A stretch of DNA of 64,000 nt from Euwallacea fornicatus (lineage: Eukaryota > Arthropoda > Insecta > Coleoptera > Curculionidae): contig NC_089546.1 of assembly GCF_040115645.1 (NCBI RefSeq), positions 3,321,001 to 3,385,000 of the forward strand, in the 5' to 3' direction. The notes under the pieces are model-generated. The model made no database searches, was not told where the DNA came from, and saw only the letters and a list, made by a program, of their open reading frames with translations. Shown piece by piece: positions 11,852 to 23,535 of this stretch (positions are counted from its first letter, which is position 1; each line of letters begins with the position of its first letter). A program made the translations under genes and the position numbers.

Positions 11852-12429
11852 CAGGGTGTTGAAGTTTTAAGTTTTTTTTTTCAATTTATCTTTTATGGTT
11901 CTCAAACTTTTTGAGACGTTCAGCTCCAAATTTTGAGCATAAGTTACTCTTTAGAGCCTACATAATTAGATAATACTAGATGATCGTGATAAATCCACGG
12001 GGTGTTATTTTTTGGGGTTATGACTCATTTTATCGTCCAAAACTACCCCTAAAGTTGTTATTGAGTATGTATCAATTTATGTAGATATCAAATTGACATT
12101 AATATTTATGGAAACTAAACATGCATTTTTTTTGCTTGAACACGGCGAGGCGGGAGAAAAAATCTCGAGGGAGACTATTTCTCCAGAATTGAACGAGGAA
12201 TTCAAAAATATTTTTTATTTTCGGAAAAGCCAGTACCGTACCACTTTTCCTGAAAAAATATCAGTAAAATAGGAACGCCACTGGAAAAACTAAAAAATAT
12301 TTTTTCCAGTAAAACATATGCGCTTTTTTATAGTCGTGAACACCTCCAAATTCTCGTTAAAGAATCGTTGGCCCTTCTTTGGCAAAAGTTTAGTATTTTC
12401 TATTTTTTAAATTAAATTTGAACCTCCTG
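11852..12429. mobile_element. Candidate short TIR element (MITE-like)
   Basis: The left end CAGGGTGTTGAAGTTTTAA and the inverted right end CAGGAGGTTCAAATTTAA are similar. Both are bordered by TA (11850-11851 and 12430-12431). There is no transposase frame inside. The TIR match is imperfect, so the boundaries are tentative. Confidence 0.45.
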
Positions 12430-12549
12430 TATCTGCTCAAGGGAGGCTTATTCGACGTTGGTTTATATAGCAAACTAGTATTATTTTTATGCGTAGAATT
12501 CATGGTTAAAATTCCGCTACAGAAAACCCGGACACCTTCTATTGTCAAT

Positions 12550-13345
12550 CGTCGCCATCATCAAGGTATAAATAACTTTAAACGTTTTTAGTCACCATTT
12601 TGTCTCTCGACGTCTGGCTTCTGCCGAGACGAGCGAGATACCCAGAGGTACCAACAGTAACTTGACCTTCTAGGCTGGTTGCCGTTGTTGTTCAACTTGA
12701 AGGCGAAGTTGCGCCGTACGTTTAGGAAACACTCTGTAGAGAACTTAACGAATTCCGACCACTGCAGGCCTGGTCGTTGGAAGAATAACAAAACCGCCAT
12801 TTAATTATATCCTATTCTGAGGCCGCCTAATTAAAACGACCGCCGACTCCATTGTCAACGAATCGTGTGAAATACCTGTGGAATATTACTTCTCTCCTCG
12901 TCGCCATATTAAACAAGGGTGTTGAACGAACGTCGGCAAACATCGGAGATGGGAGATGCTGTAATTTATTGAGTACACGGTACACGCGGCACATATACCT
13001 GGCCTTATCGTTGCACAAGATAACAAGAACCGCCGCCATCTTGAGCAAACACACGGACTAGTTTATGGTCACACATTATGGCCGCCCATTCCTTGAGAAA
13101 TGCGTTCCGGGAATTAATTACGTACCGACGGCAAGGCAGCATGTGTTCCAAGTTCGATAAACAAGCTTTGCCTATGGCTTGCCTCGGTTGCATCAGGTGT
13201 TATGTGGTTCGCTTTGTGTACCAGGTCTCTTAATTTCGTATATAGCAGATCACTGCAGGCTGATATATTGCCGATCCCGTATAGCTTTTTTTGGACACGT
13301 CCAATATGGCGACGGTTAGTGCGAAGATCTCGGAAATGGCATGAG
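12550..13345. promoter_or_regulatory. GC-richer block with eight GCCAT (Pho/YY1-core) motifs
   Basis: GCCAT or its complement occurs at 12554, 12796, 12903, 13035, 13078, 13174, 13306 and 13336. The one at 13032-13043 is GCCGCCATCTTG, the extended YY1-type consensus. CGTCGCCATATT occurs near 12899 and again inverted near 13303. CTCTC (GAGA-type) words occur near 12603 and 12893. Pho/YY1 sites in clusters with GAGA sites are a hallmark of Polycomb response elements, and YY1-type sites also occur at promoters. Open frames here overlap on both strands and have no motifs, so I do not call a gene. Confidence 0.35.
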
Positions 13346-13349
13346 GCAT

Positions 13350-13713
13350 AGATTTGGAACGAAAGATGTGTCTTCCCCAGTTTTTGCATACAATTTGATA
13401 TGCGCTACCGCTCAAAGGAATTTGGGCATACCTATTTTATCGTATTACTTAAGTAAAAAGCTAGTAAATATTCCCTTTGAATACATTTAATCTCTTCTAT
13501 CCGGCAGAGCATTAAAAAAAATAGCAATCAATGTTAGGCGGAAGACGTTATCATCTAGGAAACCACAAACGTAAACAAAGCCGTTGTGGGATGTGCAAAG
13601 AACGCAGGTGTAGCAGCAACTTAACACGATTCAGAGGGAAATTTTGAATTTGTTTTTGTTATTTTTATTCCCTCTAGTGACGATAACTTTGCATTCTCGA
13701 CAAGTTGACATAA
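13350..13713. other. Gene-free stretch
   Basis: No feature recognised between the GCCAT-rich block and the adjacent Tc1 element. Confidence 0.4.
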
Positions 13714-13715
13714 TA

Positions 13716-15134
13716 TACTGCGCGACATAGAAAATTGAACATCCCGTAAAAATGGTTTTATTTAAATAATTTTTGGCATGCATATTTGTATATGGGAACA
13801 CAAAAAACGATTAAATTTTCAGCCATATTTATCAATGTATTTACGAGTTATCAGAAATATCAGTTTTTTTTTTAACTATAAAATTGCAATAAAATATCAA
13901 CAATATGACTGCAAAATATCATTTATTGGTGTATAGTGTGGTTAGAAATTGCTTTTAGGTTAATCGAATATGTTCAGAAGCAGAATGCAGCGAAATTTCA
14001 TCAGTTCAACGAGTTTGAGGGAGGTCGAATAGTGGGTATGGTCGGTCATATAGGGCAATCGCTATTAGATTGAACCGTAGCGCAGACCACTATAGTGAGA
14101 TGTTGTCAGGCATGGTTCCAAGAAGAGCAAATAGACAGAAGGAGGAGCACTGAACGATCCCGAAGAACCACAGAACGTCAAGATTGGCGTCTCCGAATTG
14201 TGGCCTTAAGAGATAGATTTGTCTCGTTAAGGAAGCTGGTTGATCAGTGGTTTGCTGAGTATGGCAGACCCATTGGAATTCGAGCCATTTTTTCGCCGAA
14301 TAAGAAGTTTTGAACTGATTTCCTACAGATCGCATCTTGTTTTTCACCTGACCATCATCATCGTCAAAATCGACTGTAGCGATGTAGAGAACGACTACAT
14401 TGGAATTTGGAGTGGGATAATATCGTGTTTAGTGACAAATACAGATTCTGTTGGGTATTCGTGTTGATCGGGCACGAGTAAGGGTGAGAGACGGTATCCC
14501 CAGTTTAAAATACAGAGGTATGTCCATCAGACTGTTAGGGTAATGGTTTCGGGGGCTATTGCATATGATAGCAGGCTACCTTTACTTTTTATTAAAGGCA
14601 GTATGACAGCTCAACGGTACATCCAGAAAATCCTGGAACTTCATCTCGTGGCTTATCTGGAAACTTTTGTCAATTCAGTTTTGCAGAAAGACAATGAACG
14701 GCCACATGTGGCTAGAGTGACTATGAACTTCTTTCAACAAAATGTAATCGATATGGTACCTTGCCCATCTCGATCTCCAAACCTCTCCCTGATTGAACAT
14801 GTATAATGTATTGTAGGTAAAAGGTTGCATAATTTACCTCATCCCCACAAACCCTGGAGGCGTCATATCATGCTGTGCAGTTAGCCTGAAATGAGATCCC
14901 CCAAATGGACATCAATCACCTCATTAGATCTATACCTAAACGCGTACAAGAATGTATAAAGCACAGCGGACGACCGACAAATTATTATTTTTTTTTTTTT
15001 GGTTTTTAGCAATGAAATTTGTTCAATTTTTTAATGAAGTATTTATTCCAGCGTAAGAAACATGAATACCGAAAATGATTTAATTTAAATAAAACCATTT
15101 TTATGGGGTTTTTTCTTTGCTATGTCACGCAGTA
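13716..15134 (+). mobile_element. Tc1-type transposon with both ends
   Basis: Left end TACTGCGCGACATAG and the inverted right end TACTGCGTGACATAG match. The match resumes at AAAAATGGTTTTATTTAAAT, giving a TIR of about 50 bp. TA lies at 13714-13715 and 15135-15136. The length of 1.42 kb is normal for a Tc1-like element. The transposase inside is broken. Confidence 0.85.
13995..14980 (+). pseudogene. Broken Tc1-like transposase
   Basis: In order: FNEFEGGRIVGMVGHIG; TIVRCCQAWFQEEQIDRRR (second helix-turn-helix and linker); RTTERQDWRLRIVALRDRF; DQWFAEYGRPIGIRAI; then a frameshift to RRIRSFELISYRSHLVFHL. Next comes a first catalytic Asp in VFSDKYRFCW, MVSGAIAYDSRLPLLFIKG, the second Asp in LQKDNERPHVARVTMNFF, and the catalytic Glu in NLSLIEHV. 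The frame then stops where relatives have Trp. The order and spacing fit an insect DD34E Tc1-family transposase. There is a stop near 14070, frameshifts near 14286, 14352 and 14470, and the terminal stop at about 14804. It is not functional. Confidence 0.85.
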
Positions 15135-15232
15135 TACATCGAAATTAAAGTTAGCGTACTTACGATTCGTAGTGATACGTTCGTGTATGAAATAAAGTGA
15201 TAAAAAATTAAAAATAATGTTTAAAAGAAGAG

Positions 15233-16324
15233 CACTGGACATCTAAACGTACGCCCTTATAGTGGCTTATCACAAGAGTAGCAAAAGCAACCGACGAAAT
15301 GCCAGATAATTGCATTTAATTCACTTCAAAGGTGACTACATTGTAAAAAAATACTAAACATTTTGCTTACAAAACTGATAGTTTTGTAAACAAAGAATGG
15401 AATGGCAGATCAAGAGTGACTACGTCTGCAGATGATCGTGCAATGGCGTTGATTAGTAAGAGAAACAGACGTGACACTGCTCCAAAGATAACTGCAGAAA
15501 TAAATATTACGCAGTCAAAGCCAGTTAGTACTTGTATGGTAAAACGTCGCCTACAGGAATATGCTCTTCATGAACGAATAGCCATTAAGAAACCCTTCTT
15601 ACGCGATCGAAATGAACAAAAGCGACTTGAATGATTCCGGGAACACCAACATTGGACGATAGAAGATTAGGACAAAGTGCTATGGACAGATGAATCGAAA
15701 TTTAAATTGTTCAGTTCACGAAGACATGTGTTTGTTCGTAGATCGGTGGGTGCACGTGCAAGAGAGAAGCGTCCCCTGTCTAGTGTTAAACATGGAGGTG
15801 GTTCAATCATGGTTTGGGGTTGTTTTGCTGGCGCAGCTGTAGGTGGAACCGTGACAATCGAAGGGATTTTGAGAAAAGACGGATACCGTGACATTTTGGA
15901 AACTCACGCAGTACCTTGTGGACTAATGCTTTCGGGTCAGAATTTTGTGTTGCACCAAGACAATGACCCGAAACACACATTTAAATTATGCAAGGAATTT
16001 TTACACAATTTAGATATGGAAGCCAGTCAAAAATTAATGGCTTGGCCTCCGCAGAGCCCGGATTTACACCCAATTGAATTGTTGCGGGATTAATTAGACA
16101 AAAATGTCCGACAATTGACGTCCACATCAGCTAATGATCTAAATCTAAAATTTTCCATTAACTTCCATAAAGAAAAGAACAAAATCCGTTTCTTCCATTT
16201 ACATTAACAGCCAACGGGCTAGACCGTAAAGAGTCGAAAAAAATTTAGAATTCTGGCATAAATGTTATAAAACTTCGAATTTGACAAAAATAATCGGGTG
16301 AGCCACTTTTTTTGGAACTCAGTG
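15233..16324 (+). mobile_element. Second Tc1-type transposon, DD38E spacing
   Basis: The right end reads ...GTGAGCCAC then a T run, GGAACTCAGTG, followed by TA (16325-16326). Inverted, this is a canonical CACTG...AGTGGCTC Tc1 terminus. The left end is worn: CACTGG at 15233 and AGTGGCTTATCAC about 30 bases later are the best match, and TA is not preserved. The transposase pseudogene lies between. Confidence 0.6.
15392..16093 (+). pseudogene. Tc1-like transposase (DD38E type) with nonsense codons
   Basis: A single frame runs from about 15392 to 16093. It reads NGRSRVTTSADDRAMALI (linker after the paired-type domain), MVKRRLQEYALHER, then WTDESKF with the first catalytic Asp, VKHGGGSIMVWGCFAG, HQDNDPKHTFKL with the second Asp, and WPPQSPDLHPIELL with the Glu. 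I count 38 residues between the second Asp and the Glu, the spacing described for the DD38E (Intruder) group of Tc1 elements. The frame is interrupted by TGA at 15632-15634 and TAG at 15662-15664, both at positions occupied by Trp in relatives. It ends at TAA (16091-16093) where relatives continue with Glu-Leu-Asp. Downstream the frame still reads LDKNVRQLTSTSAND. Both Asp residues and the Glu are intact. Confidence 0.85.
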
Positions 16325-16369
16325 TATAATGGTCCTGCACTAAAGGAAGTATATTAGGATCGCCAGATG

Positions 16370-16800
16370 AGAACCAATTCGAAAAGTACAAATAGCCTCA
16401 TAAACATCCCCCCCTCTTGGCACTCCCACATGCACGTGTTAACACCAGTTATTGCTAAGCCGAATCGTTTAATATTGAGACCGTTAAGAGCGAAAGCAAG
16501 ACAAGGGCCCCCCGAGCGAAATGCAGCCCTGCAATCTCCGTGCAGGCCTTAGGGTGCAATCAAACTTAAGCCGACAATTGTGCGTTCATTACAGGGCCCC
16601 AGGGCGCAAATCTGGCCAATACAAATTATATCCGGCTGAGCGTGCATGTAGCCAACCCCGGAATAAGGGGGTTGCCGAAACCACCAGCGTTTAACGCTCA
16701 CTATGAGGATTTCAACGGGGCTTATCCTGCGAATTCCTGACAGTTGCTCCTGTCGGATTTGAATAATCATGGTTTTGTGCCCCTGTTTTTATTGGATTTA
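16370..16800. promoter_or_regulatory. GC-rich noncoding block
   Basis: This stretch is richer in G+C than its surroundings and contains short self-complementary words such as GGGCCCC near 16505 and 16595. The short frames on both strands are not protein-like. It may be a conserved noncoding or regulatory element. Composition is the only evidence. Confidence 0.2.
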
Positions 16801-16980
16801 TTAAGGGGGAAATTGAGTTTGGATGTTTTTGTTGATGTTCAGTTGCCTGTATCTCGGTCTAGGGAAAATTTCTAAGAAGGTGATGCGCTATGGTTCTACT
16901 TTCTTGAAAGCAGTCTGGATGTGAAGAATTGGTCAGCAGATTCATTGTAGAGACTTCCGCTAAGTCAATTACAGAAGTTT

Positions 16981-17003
16981 ACCTGAACTAACCTGAACTA
17001 ACC
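16981..17003. repeat. Short tandem repeat (ACCTGAACTA)
   Basis: Two exact 10-bp units followed by a partial third. Confidence 0.8.
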
Positions 17004-17159
17004 TGCATAACCAACAGCTGTTTCTAAAGTAATTTAAACCGTTAAATTTGAAATTTAAAATCGTCCTTTAAAATTGATTCTAGTTTTAGAGATTTTTAAG
17101 ACATTTATTTTCTGCCATTATTTAACAAACGTATTCAATTCAAAATTATAAATTGAAAA

Positions 17160-17530
17160 AAGAGGGTCATTGGACTGAGTCCAGCACTAGTCGATCAGCA
17201 TGCCATCATCCAAATATTCTTAATATCGTTTTTCGATTTTTACCATATCTTAGTGTTGTCGCTTTCCTTGCTCGTCGCTTGTGTCATCTGAGTTTTTAGG
17301 AAAAAATCCTGATGGGAAGGCTGAAAATGTATTTTGAGAGACATTCGAACTTCAATTCTGTGAAAATTTTGCAACAAATCCTCCACGATTTGTTTAAAAG
17401 CTGAAGATGTGTGGTTCTGAAGAAAGTTCTTAATAATCTTTGAAATGATGCCCATGCTGCCACTTCATGTGTTGTTAAACATTTTGTAAACTCTTTGTCT
17501 GCTATTAATTTTCGAATATCAGACCCAATT
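17160..17530 (-). pseudogene. Broken fragment of a multicopy arthropod protein family of unknown function
   Basis: Reading the minus strand from about 17530: SDIRKLIADKEFTKCL, then THEVAAWASF, then in a second frame KIIKNFLQNHTSSAFKQIVE, MSLKIHFQPSHQDFF, then in a third frame SDEQGKRQH-stop-DM, EKRY and DDGMLID. From memory, this order (CLT..E..AW.SF, NFL.N, MSLKIHF..SH.DFF, SDE.G.R.HQD, EKRY, MLADYCW) is shared by a large set of uncharacterised insect and other arthropod predicted proteins present in many copies per genome. Two frameshifts and a stop in place of Gln break it. I do not know the function. The copy number suggests a link to mobile elements, which is inference. Confidence 0.5.
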
Positions 17531-17539
17531 AATATACCT

Positions 17540-20330
17540 TAAATTTTTAGGTATGACAAGTTACGAAACAACTTCATTCAATGCTGACAAGCCGGTCCTT
17601 TCGCAGGTGAGTGTTTTGACAAAGTTCTTGATCGGACCAAGTTCGATGAAGCAGATGACCAAATAAAGATGTAGATGACCCTTCGCAAACTAGAACCATT
17701 CATGATAAACAAATTGCATATTTTGATTCGGTATATTAAATAATGGTAAAAAATTCTTATCTGTTCGGGTCCAAAAGTTGACCGAATGTTGTTTTCAGTC
17801 GTTTATTCGAGATTATAACATCGTAAACCACATAAACTGCTCCTTACAACATAAAAATGTTGAATACACGAACTTATGGCTTAGTGAGAAGGATACTAAG
17901 CTATTTATAGGTTGCCCTAGTCTAGCCTTTATTCTGGCCTGGCAGGAAAGCTAGGACCATCGGATATATGTTCACCACGGAAAGTTCAAACTGGCGCGGC
18001 ACTGTTCAAAAGTAGTTGCAAGCTACCTGCTATGCGTTTTACTACAATTTACTCATAACGCGATTGGCATACCATTAGGCCTCAAAGGAATACCATAGGC
18101 CCGTCATCTTTTTTTAAATTAATTTTCTTCATTTCAAAATCATCTACCAATAAACAATATGAAAATTGTTATTATAAACTTGGCGAACATTGAAAGGAAT
18201 GCTGTTTGTATTCGCTACATTATGATATACATTTCAAGCAAAATGAAAGGTTTATTTTTCTACCTGAAGAATACGTTTTCGTTTTCTAACAAGTCCCATT
18301 CCATAACACGATATAATGCATTATTCTGCCCGTTTAGAGCTAATATGAGTGAAATTATAACGAAATTCTGGCGTTATCGGCTTTATTGTAAGAATAAAAA
18401 TGTAGAGACAGTTCGAAATGAACTAATTCTTGAAAAATTACTAATTTTCTGTAATCTTTGTGTGAAGTTAAAGAGCCAAGGCCAGGAAATCTGGATTAAC
18501 TAAAAAGAAAATAAATCGTTTTGGGCTTCCAACGCACCACTAAGTCTGAAGGGAATTAAAAAAGGATAAAAAATTTTCAAAAAATTAGCGATGTCTTCAT
18601 CACAAAGTTCAGTGGTAAACGATTCGGTTGTTAAAAGCCAAAATAGTTTTGGTGCGGATCTTGCTCCACACGCAACTTGCTCAAAAAGGGTCCCATCTCT
18701 TTTCAAATGGTCTCCATCTATGGCAGAACTAACTGCATTTACGACTACTGCTTTTGAGTAAAGAAAACGCATATTAGATTAATTATTATCTTTATATCGA
18801 TAGATAGAGACACAACTGTACGTTAGACGGTACAGAGAGCAGATGTCTACAGTAAATACGATATCGGTGAGTCCCGACAAAGGATGTGTACATAGGACCC
18901 AGAGCAAACAAGTTTTAGTCTCGCGGATTTTCCCTATACTATGTTTTATATTCCCGTGTCTTCCATCTCGTTTTTTCCATTCCATATGTCTATGTCAGAG
19001 GGAGAGGGACACACAAGGAAAAAGCGGGACAAGAGATTAAAAATCGACTATGTCGAAATGAATTAATGGTAGATATCAGGTCTGGATTAAGCACACGTTT
19101 AACCTAAGTTTTAATTTATTAATGAAGACTCTATCAAATTTTAAAACGTTGAAGCCGGACCTGCTAATAAACGGGTCAATGCAATTTTTTTCTGTTGAGA
19201 AATCGATGCCGGCATAGTAATAATTGATTTATTTGCCGTAATGTTTAACAAAGTCTTGATTCAATTTTAATGTACTCGGCGAGCACTTACTTAAATAAAT
19301 TATTCAGATTATATTCATATTAATGACATCTCTATAACTGAATCGGTCGTTAATGAAAGGGAAGTGACCACTTAGCGTATTTGCATGTGTCGGTTACTGA
19401 AGCATGAAGCAATACGCTTGAGGATGGGAACCTCATTTAGCTCTCGACTTGGACGAATGGAAATTCCAATGGTTCTTGTGACAATTAGAATATGGACTTA
19501 TGCGTTAATGGGTTCGTTCAGACAAAGTAAATTACACCGACTGGCTTGGGAAAAGTGCCATCCTCGCCGTGAAGAATGCTCAAAAATGGTTCCGTTCTGC
19601 GAAGCTAATGCTTGAAAAAAAAACGCAGAGCGTATGGGATATGTAGACACATTAAAAATATAACGAGAGACTCAATTTTTAGCACTAATTGTAACTGTTT
19701 AATGAGCGAAAAAATGCCCTCAGCATGAAGAAAATTTAAGGACACATGCCAGTATTGAAATCCTAAGCTTCGCAATAATACAGGCAAATGAAAACCGACC
19801 CTCGTTGTTTGTTCAAGAGATCAGCACTAGTGTGAAGGGTTCTTATTCCTTCAGATCTCTGGCGGCCAACAGTTGATGACGTTACATTTAAAGCCCCAGT
19901 AGCTACTATTGCGAAAGATCGGTGGGCTTTTCAAAAGAAAAGTTTAATTGAAAGTGTGGGGTGCAAAACGGTTCGGCAAAATTTACAGTGAAGTATGGAT
20001 AAGACCTGGAAGTGTGTTAATTCGAATTTAGTGATTTGAGGTCGAATCATCGCCTTTATTACAAGGAGGTAAACAGAGGAGCGCAACTAACAAGAACCAC
20101 CATCCGCGCTATGGACGAGTTCAAGGGTCCTGAACGTAGACGGTCTTCTAAAATTTAGGATTTTATTCGAATTCCCGAATTAACTCACCCTTATTTTACC
20201 ATTGCACAAAAATCGTATGAACTAAGAAAGAGAACTGCAGTAAGAATATTAACCATCACGAAAAGAAAAAATACGTTTTCTTCCTTAATTCAAATATTTT
20301 CTACAATAGTTTCGCTCTGTCGGCACAACT
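17540..20330. other. Gene-free stretch
   Basis: The longest frame is 114 codons at 18159-18503 (plus). It has low-complexity, AT-driven composition and no motif. Frames at 18500-18772 (minus) and 19385-19615 (plus) are equally featureless. No transposon ends were recognised. Confidence 0.4.
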
Positions 20331-20335
20331 CCAAC

Positions 20336-20359
20336 ATCATTTGTTGATCAACAAATGAT
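20336..20359. other. Perfect 24-bp palindrome
   Basis: ATCATTTGTTGA is followed immediately by its reverse complement, with no spacer. It could form a cruciform or be a dimer binding site. Confidence 0.8.
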
Positions 20360-20544
20360 ATTTTTATTGATTTGTTGCTTTATTTCTTTGAGAAATCCAG
20401 AACTTCTGAAGCTCGCTTGAGTCTTATTTATATGATGAAATATTCAATAAGCAATTAACGTTTCAATTACAAAGTAACCCCATCGCCTCCATCAGTAATT
20501 ACAAGTGGAGATAGCCACAGGCGAGCACAGAATATTATTTAAAT

Positions 20545-20665
20545 CAGGGGTTTTCCAAGTGGGCGGAAGCGCCCCCCCACCGGTGGTCTGGCAAAGGGGA
20601 CGATTTAGATTTCGCTTAAACTTGGGTGGGGTGGAGGGTGCCAAATAATATTCCGCTGTCAGTCT
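20545..20665. mobile_element. Possible hAT-like terminal fragment
   Basis: CAGGGGTTTTCCAAGTGGGC followed by a GC-rich foldback (GGGCGGAAGCGCCC) resembles the start of hAT-superfamily elements. GAATATTATTT just upstream is repeated in inverted orientation near 20643-20653. No transposase or 8-bp duplication was found. Confidence 0.25.
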
Positions 20666-20814
20666 AAAAATGGATTATCCTTTAAATCTAGATATTATAA
20701 ATCTCTAAGGAAAACATGTTTTAATTGTGAGTAAAGCAAACGTTATCCTAATGAAATAATGTGCAATTATCGACATACAAGAATACGTAACGCTATTTAC
20801 TTATTATTCTACAG

Positions 20815-21125
20815 GGTGTCTCAAACGCGATGGTTTTAAACGGTATATCAGTTATTATTAAAGTTAAAGAGATGCAGTTTTCCCAATTCCGAGCCTTTCT
20901 ATCTCTACCTTTGGTGGACGATTTATTTCTTTTCGTTTGCCATTTCCGGATAATATCGATAGCTATCCCTCCTCTCCTTTCGAATTCCAACATATTTGTT
21001 CCTACCAATAATCGCTTCTATCTTCCTCTGCCTTTCTCTGTTTATGTTATGTCAGGTGATATGTCTTCTCTATTTATAAAAGAATTCTCAACAACTAGGA
21101 ACTTACTGAATATGCCCCTTTAAGA
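20815..21125. mobile_element. Lone transposon end (TACAGGGTGTCTCAAAC)
   Basis: The TA-CAGGGTGT terminus at about 20813 matches the end type of the long-TIR elements in this window. No partner terminus was found within 2 kb, so this is a truncated copy or chance. A 97-codon frame (20830-21123) overlaps a minus-strand frame and has no recognised domain. Confidence 0.3.
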
Positions 21126-21129
21126 TAAA

Positions 21130-22965
21130 ACATTCAATATACATATTATTCCTGTTATGTATTAAATTCGAGTTTTGTTGTACAGTTATGCTTTTAAGCA
21201 CTGCATAGATGCTCATTGGAATGATTTGATTTACCCTGGAAAATAGTTGGAACTAAACCCAAATCCTTCGCTAACTCTCTTTTATCTCTTCTCTACGTTC
21301 CAGTTTTTAGTCTCAATTACCTTCATCCCTATTGAGAGGCTAACCAGTTGTCTCTTTTGCCAAAATTCTTCGAAACGCGCATATGTATGTATGAACCTAA
21401 ATATTCACAAAAAATGTAGAACATTATAAGTGTGAGCCATTTTTAAAAGATTCTATATGTACGCTGGAATTTTTGTACGTTTATTTTTTAAATCGTCATT
21501 TTTTCAACTTTTATTTTCTTGCTTGAATATTGTGAATTAAGAATTCCTTAGACGACTCAAAATATCATCTTAGACATTTTAATATGATATAGTGACTCTA
21601 TGCAAACATCAAAAGAAGTGTGAAAATCCGAAAGTAAGATGGTCCAAAACTACAAACAATGGACAAATAATTCTCCATAGTTTTGATTATTTCCAAGTAT
21701 AATCATTAGAGCTTTCAATGTGACTCTTCTTCGCTTTTTCCATTTAACAGGAAATTAAGACACTTAAATATTATTTTTACATCCCAATTCCTCAAGAATT
21801 AGTAAATAAATATCAAAACTAAATATGTAAATGTATACTATTGAATTAAGCGGGATTAGTGATCTACCTTTTCCTCTACGCCTATGTCTTTACCTACCTA
21901 TTAGTGAAACTGGATGAAATTTAAGGATTAGGGACATATCTGGTTTATTTTATTAGCAACGCCCAATGCAAAGTAAATAAATAGGCTTTAAATATACAAT
22001 TATCGATGATAGCCATGAAATTTTTCTTATCCCTGCTACCGCTTTTTAGAATTAAACAAAAAGTTTAGGAGATTCATTTTAAAATTATTTAAAGATAATA
22101 TTTCTTTGACAATCAGTGGCGTCGATGTTTTAGTGGTAACAAACACGTAGTATATACTGACTGATAGGGGTCACTGAAATGGATATTTCTCTGTTAAAGA
22201 CGCATTGATCCATCGATTTAGTACCCATTGAATAGCTTTCGACATCCTCTGTATTCCAGAACTCACGTCTACGCGAAAAACTAAGTAGCAATTCTGCGAT
22301 TTGAAGATTCAACACTGAGTAAAATTTGGTCCAGGTTAGTTCAAATTGGTTTTCGTTCTAAGCTGTTCAAAGCGACCTTATCTAATTTGGAACATGAAAA
22401 TATCATTATTGTAATGATTAAACAACGTTATCGGGGGGCTGCAAAAATGTGATTATTGTGGAAGCTAAATAGATCATCTTTGAACGTCAGATTGCATGAA
22501 CATTTTAGTTGTTTAATGGAATATCAAAAAATATTAGTGCGTCTGGCAACACCGTATGTTGTTTAATACACCGTCGCATTCAATTACACATAGAGAAGTT
22601 AGAAGGAGGAGAGCGGAGGGATCCCCATATATCTATACTTAATACACAACGCCCAGATTGTCGGTAATTCGATTCCGGTTTACATTTGGTTCTTTAGGCA
22701 TAATGGCTTTTGTATGTTCTTTTCAATGTACGATTTTTGCTTTATAAAAGAGGGGTCTGCAATGGCTTCCGACTTTTGCACAAAAGGGGGAATCACGGAG
22801 TGTGTAACTTTCAGCTACGTTGGTTACAGCTTCGATGAGCCAATGAAATGGCTTGTTGACCAAACGTAGATACAGATGTATATACTGTGTACGAAAAGTC
22901 CGGCAACCCTGAAGTGTCTCGAAAAATATACAATTCATTAAAACGCCTTGCATAAAAATAAAGGG
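21130..22965. other. Gene-free AT-rich stretch
   Basis: No gene, repeat or transposon end recognised. Confidence 0.45.
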
Positions 22966-22969
22966 TGTT

Positions 22970-23535
22970 TAAAAATTCTACCATTCGGCCGCATTCAGAA
23001 ATATACAAAGCGCGCTACAAAGTAGCAGTGGATTGAAGTTACGTTTGTTCTTATGGGGTGACGAACGATTAAGGGCAATTTCTGATCATCCTCGCATTTA
23101 AATACATTTTATGTAACACGTGTTATGTTTAACTCTAGCAGTTCGGCAACTACTGCGGAATTAAAGAAATAAAGAAAAAAAAAATTATTCTCTGTAAATG
23201 GACTTATTTTTGTAGAGGCAAGTGCTCAAAATGTGCCCCCTAAACAACTTGACAGTGAGCTAAATTGTAATAAAATTTCTCAATAATATGTTCCGGCATT
23301 TCAGCAATAGTGAGACGGCATTCGCCAGTAATCCTTCTTCTTAACCTATTTAAATCTGCCGGTTTCGTGACGCACAGCTTCCTTTTTAAGTGGCCCCATA
23401 GAAAATAGTCAAGAGGCGTCAAATCCGGCGATCTAGGGAGCCATTCCGTGTCACCTCCATGTACCATCCACCGGCTAAGAAATGTATTATCCAAGTAGGC
23501 TCACATCTGAAGTCCAAAATGAAAAAAAAACACTT
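22970..23535 (-). pseudogene. C-terminal half of an SPDLTPLDYFLWGHLK-type transposase
   Basis: A continuous minus-strand frame reads YLDNTFLSRWMVHGGDTEW, then SPDLTPLDYFLWGHLK, LNRLRRRITGECRLTIAEMP, FYYNLAHCQVV, then a stop and AHFEHLPLQK. This is the C-terminal third of the long-TIR Tc1/mariner-like group, including the last catalytic Asp region. The left end AAGGGTGTTTAAAAATTC at about 22970 is probably the worn 3' terminus. The upstream part is replaced by an extra segment (see 23536-23640). The small Trp-Gly-His-Leu-Lys block is well kept, so this is one of the better-preserved pieces. Confidence 0.75.

Noticed and set aside
12588..13415. Several frames of 60 to 91 codons on both strands
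   Set aside because: They overlap each other on opposite strands and in several phases, with no motif. GC-richer composition explains them.
18159..18503. 114-codon plus frame
   Set aside because: Low-complexity Ile/Asn/Lys/Phe composition expected from AT-rich DNA. No domain, no splice signals and no neighbour support.
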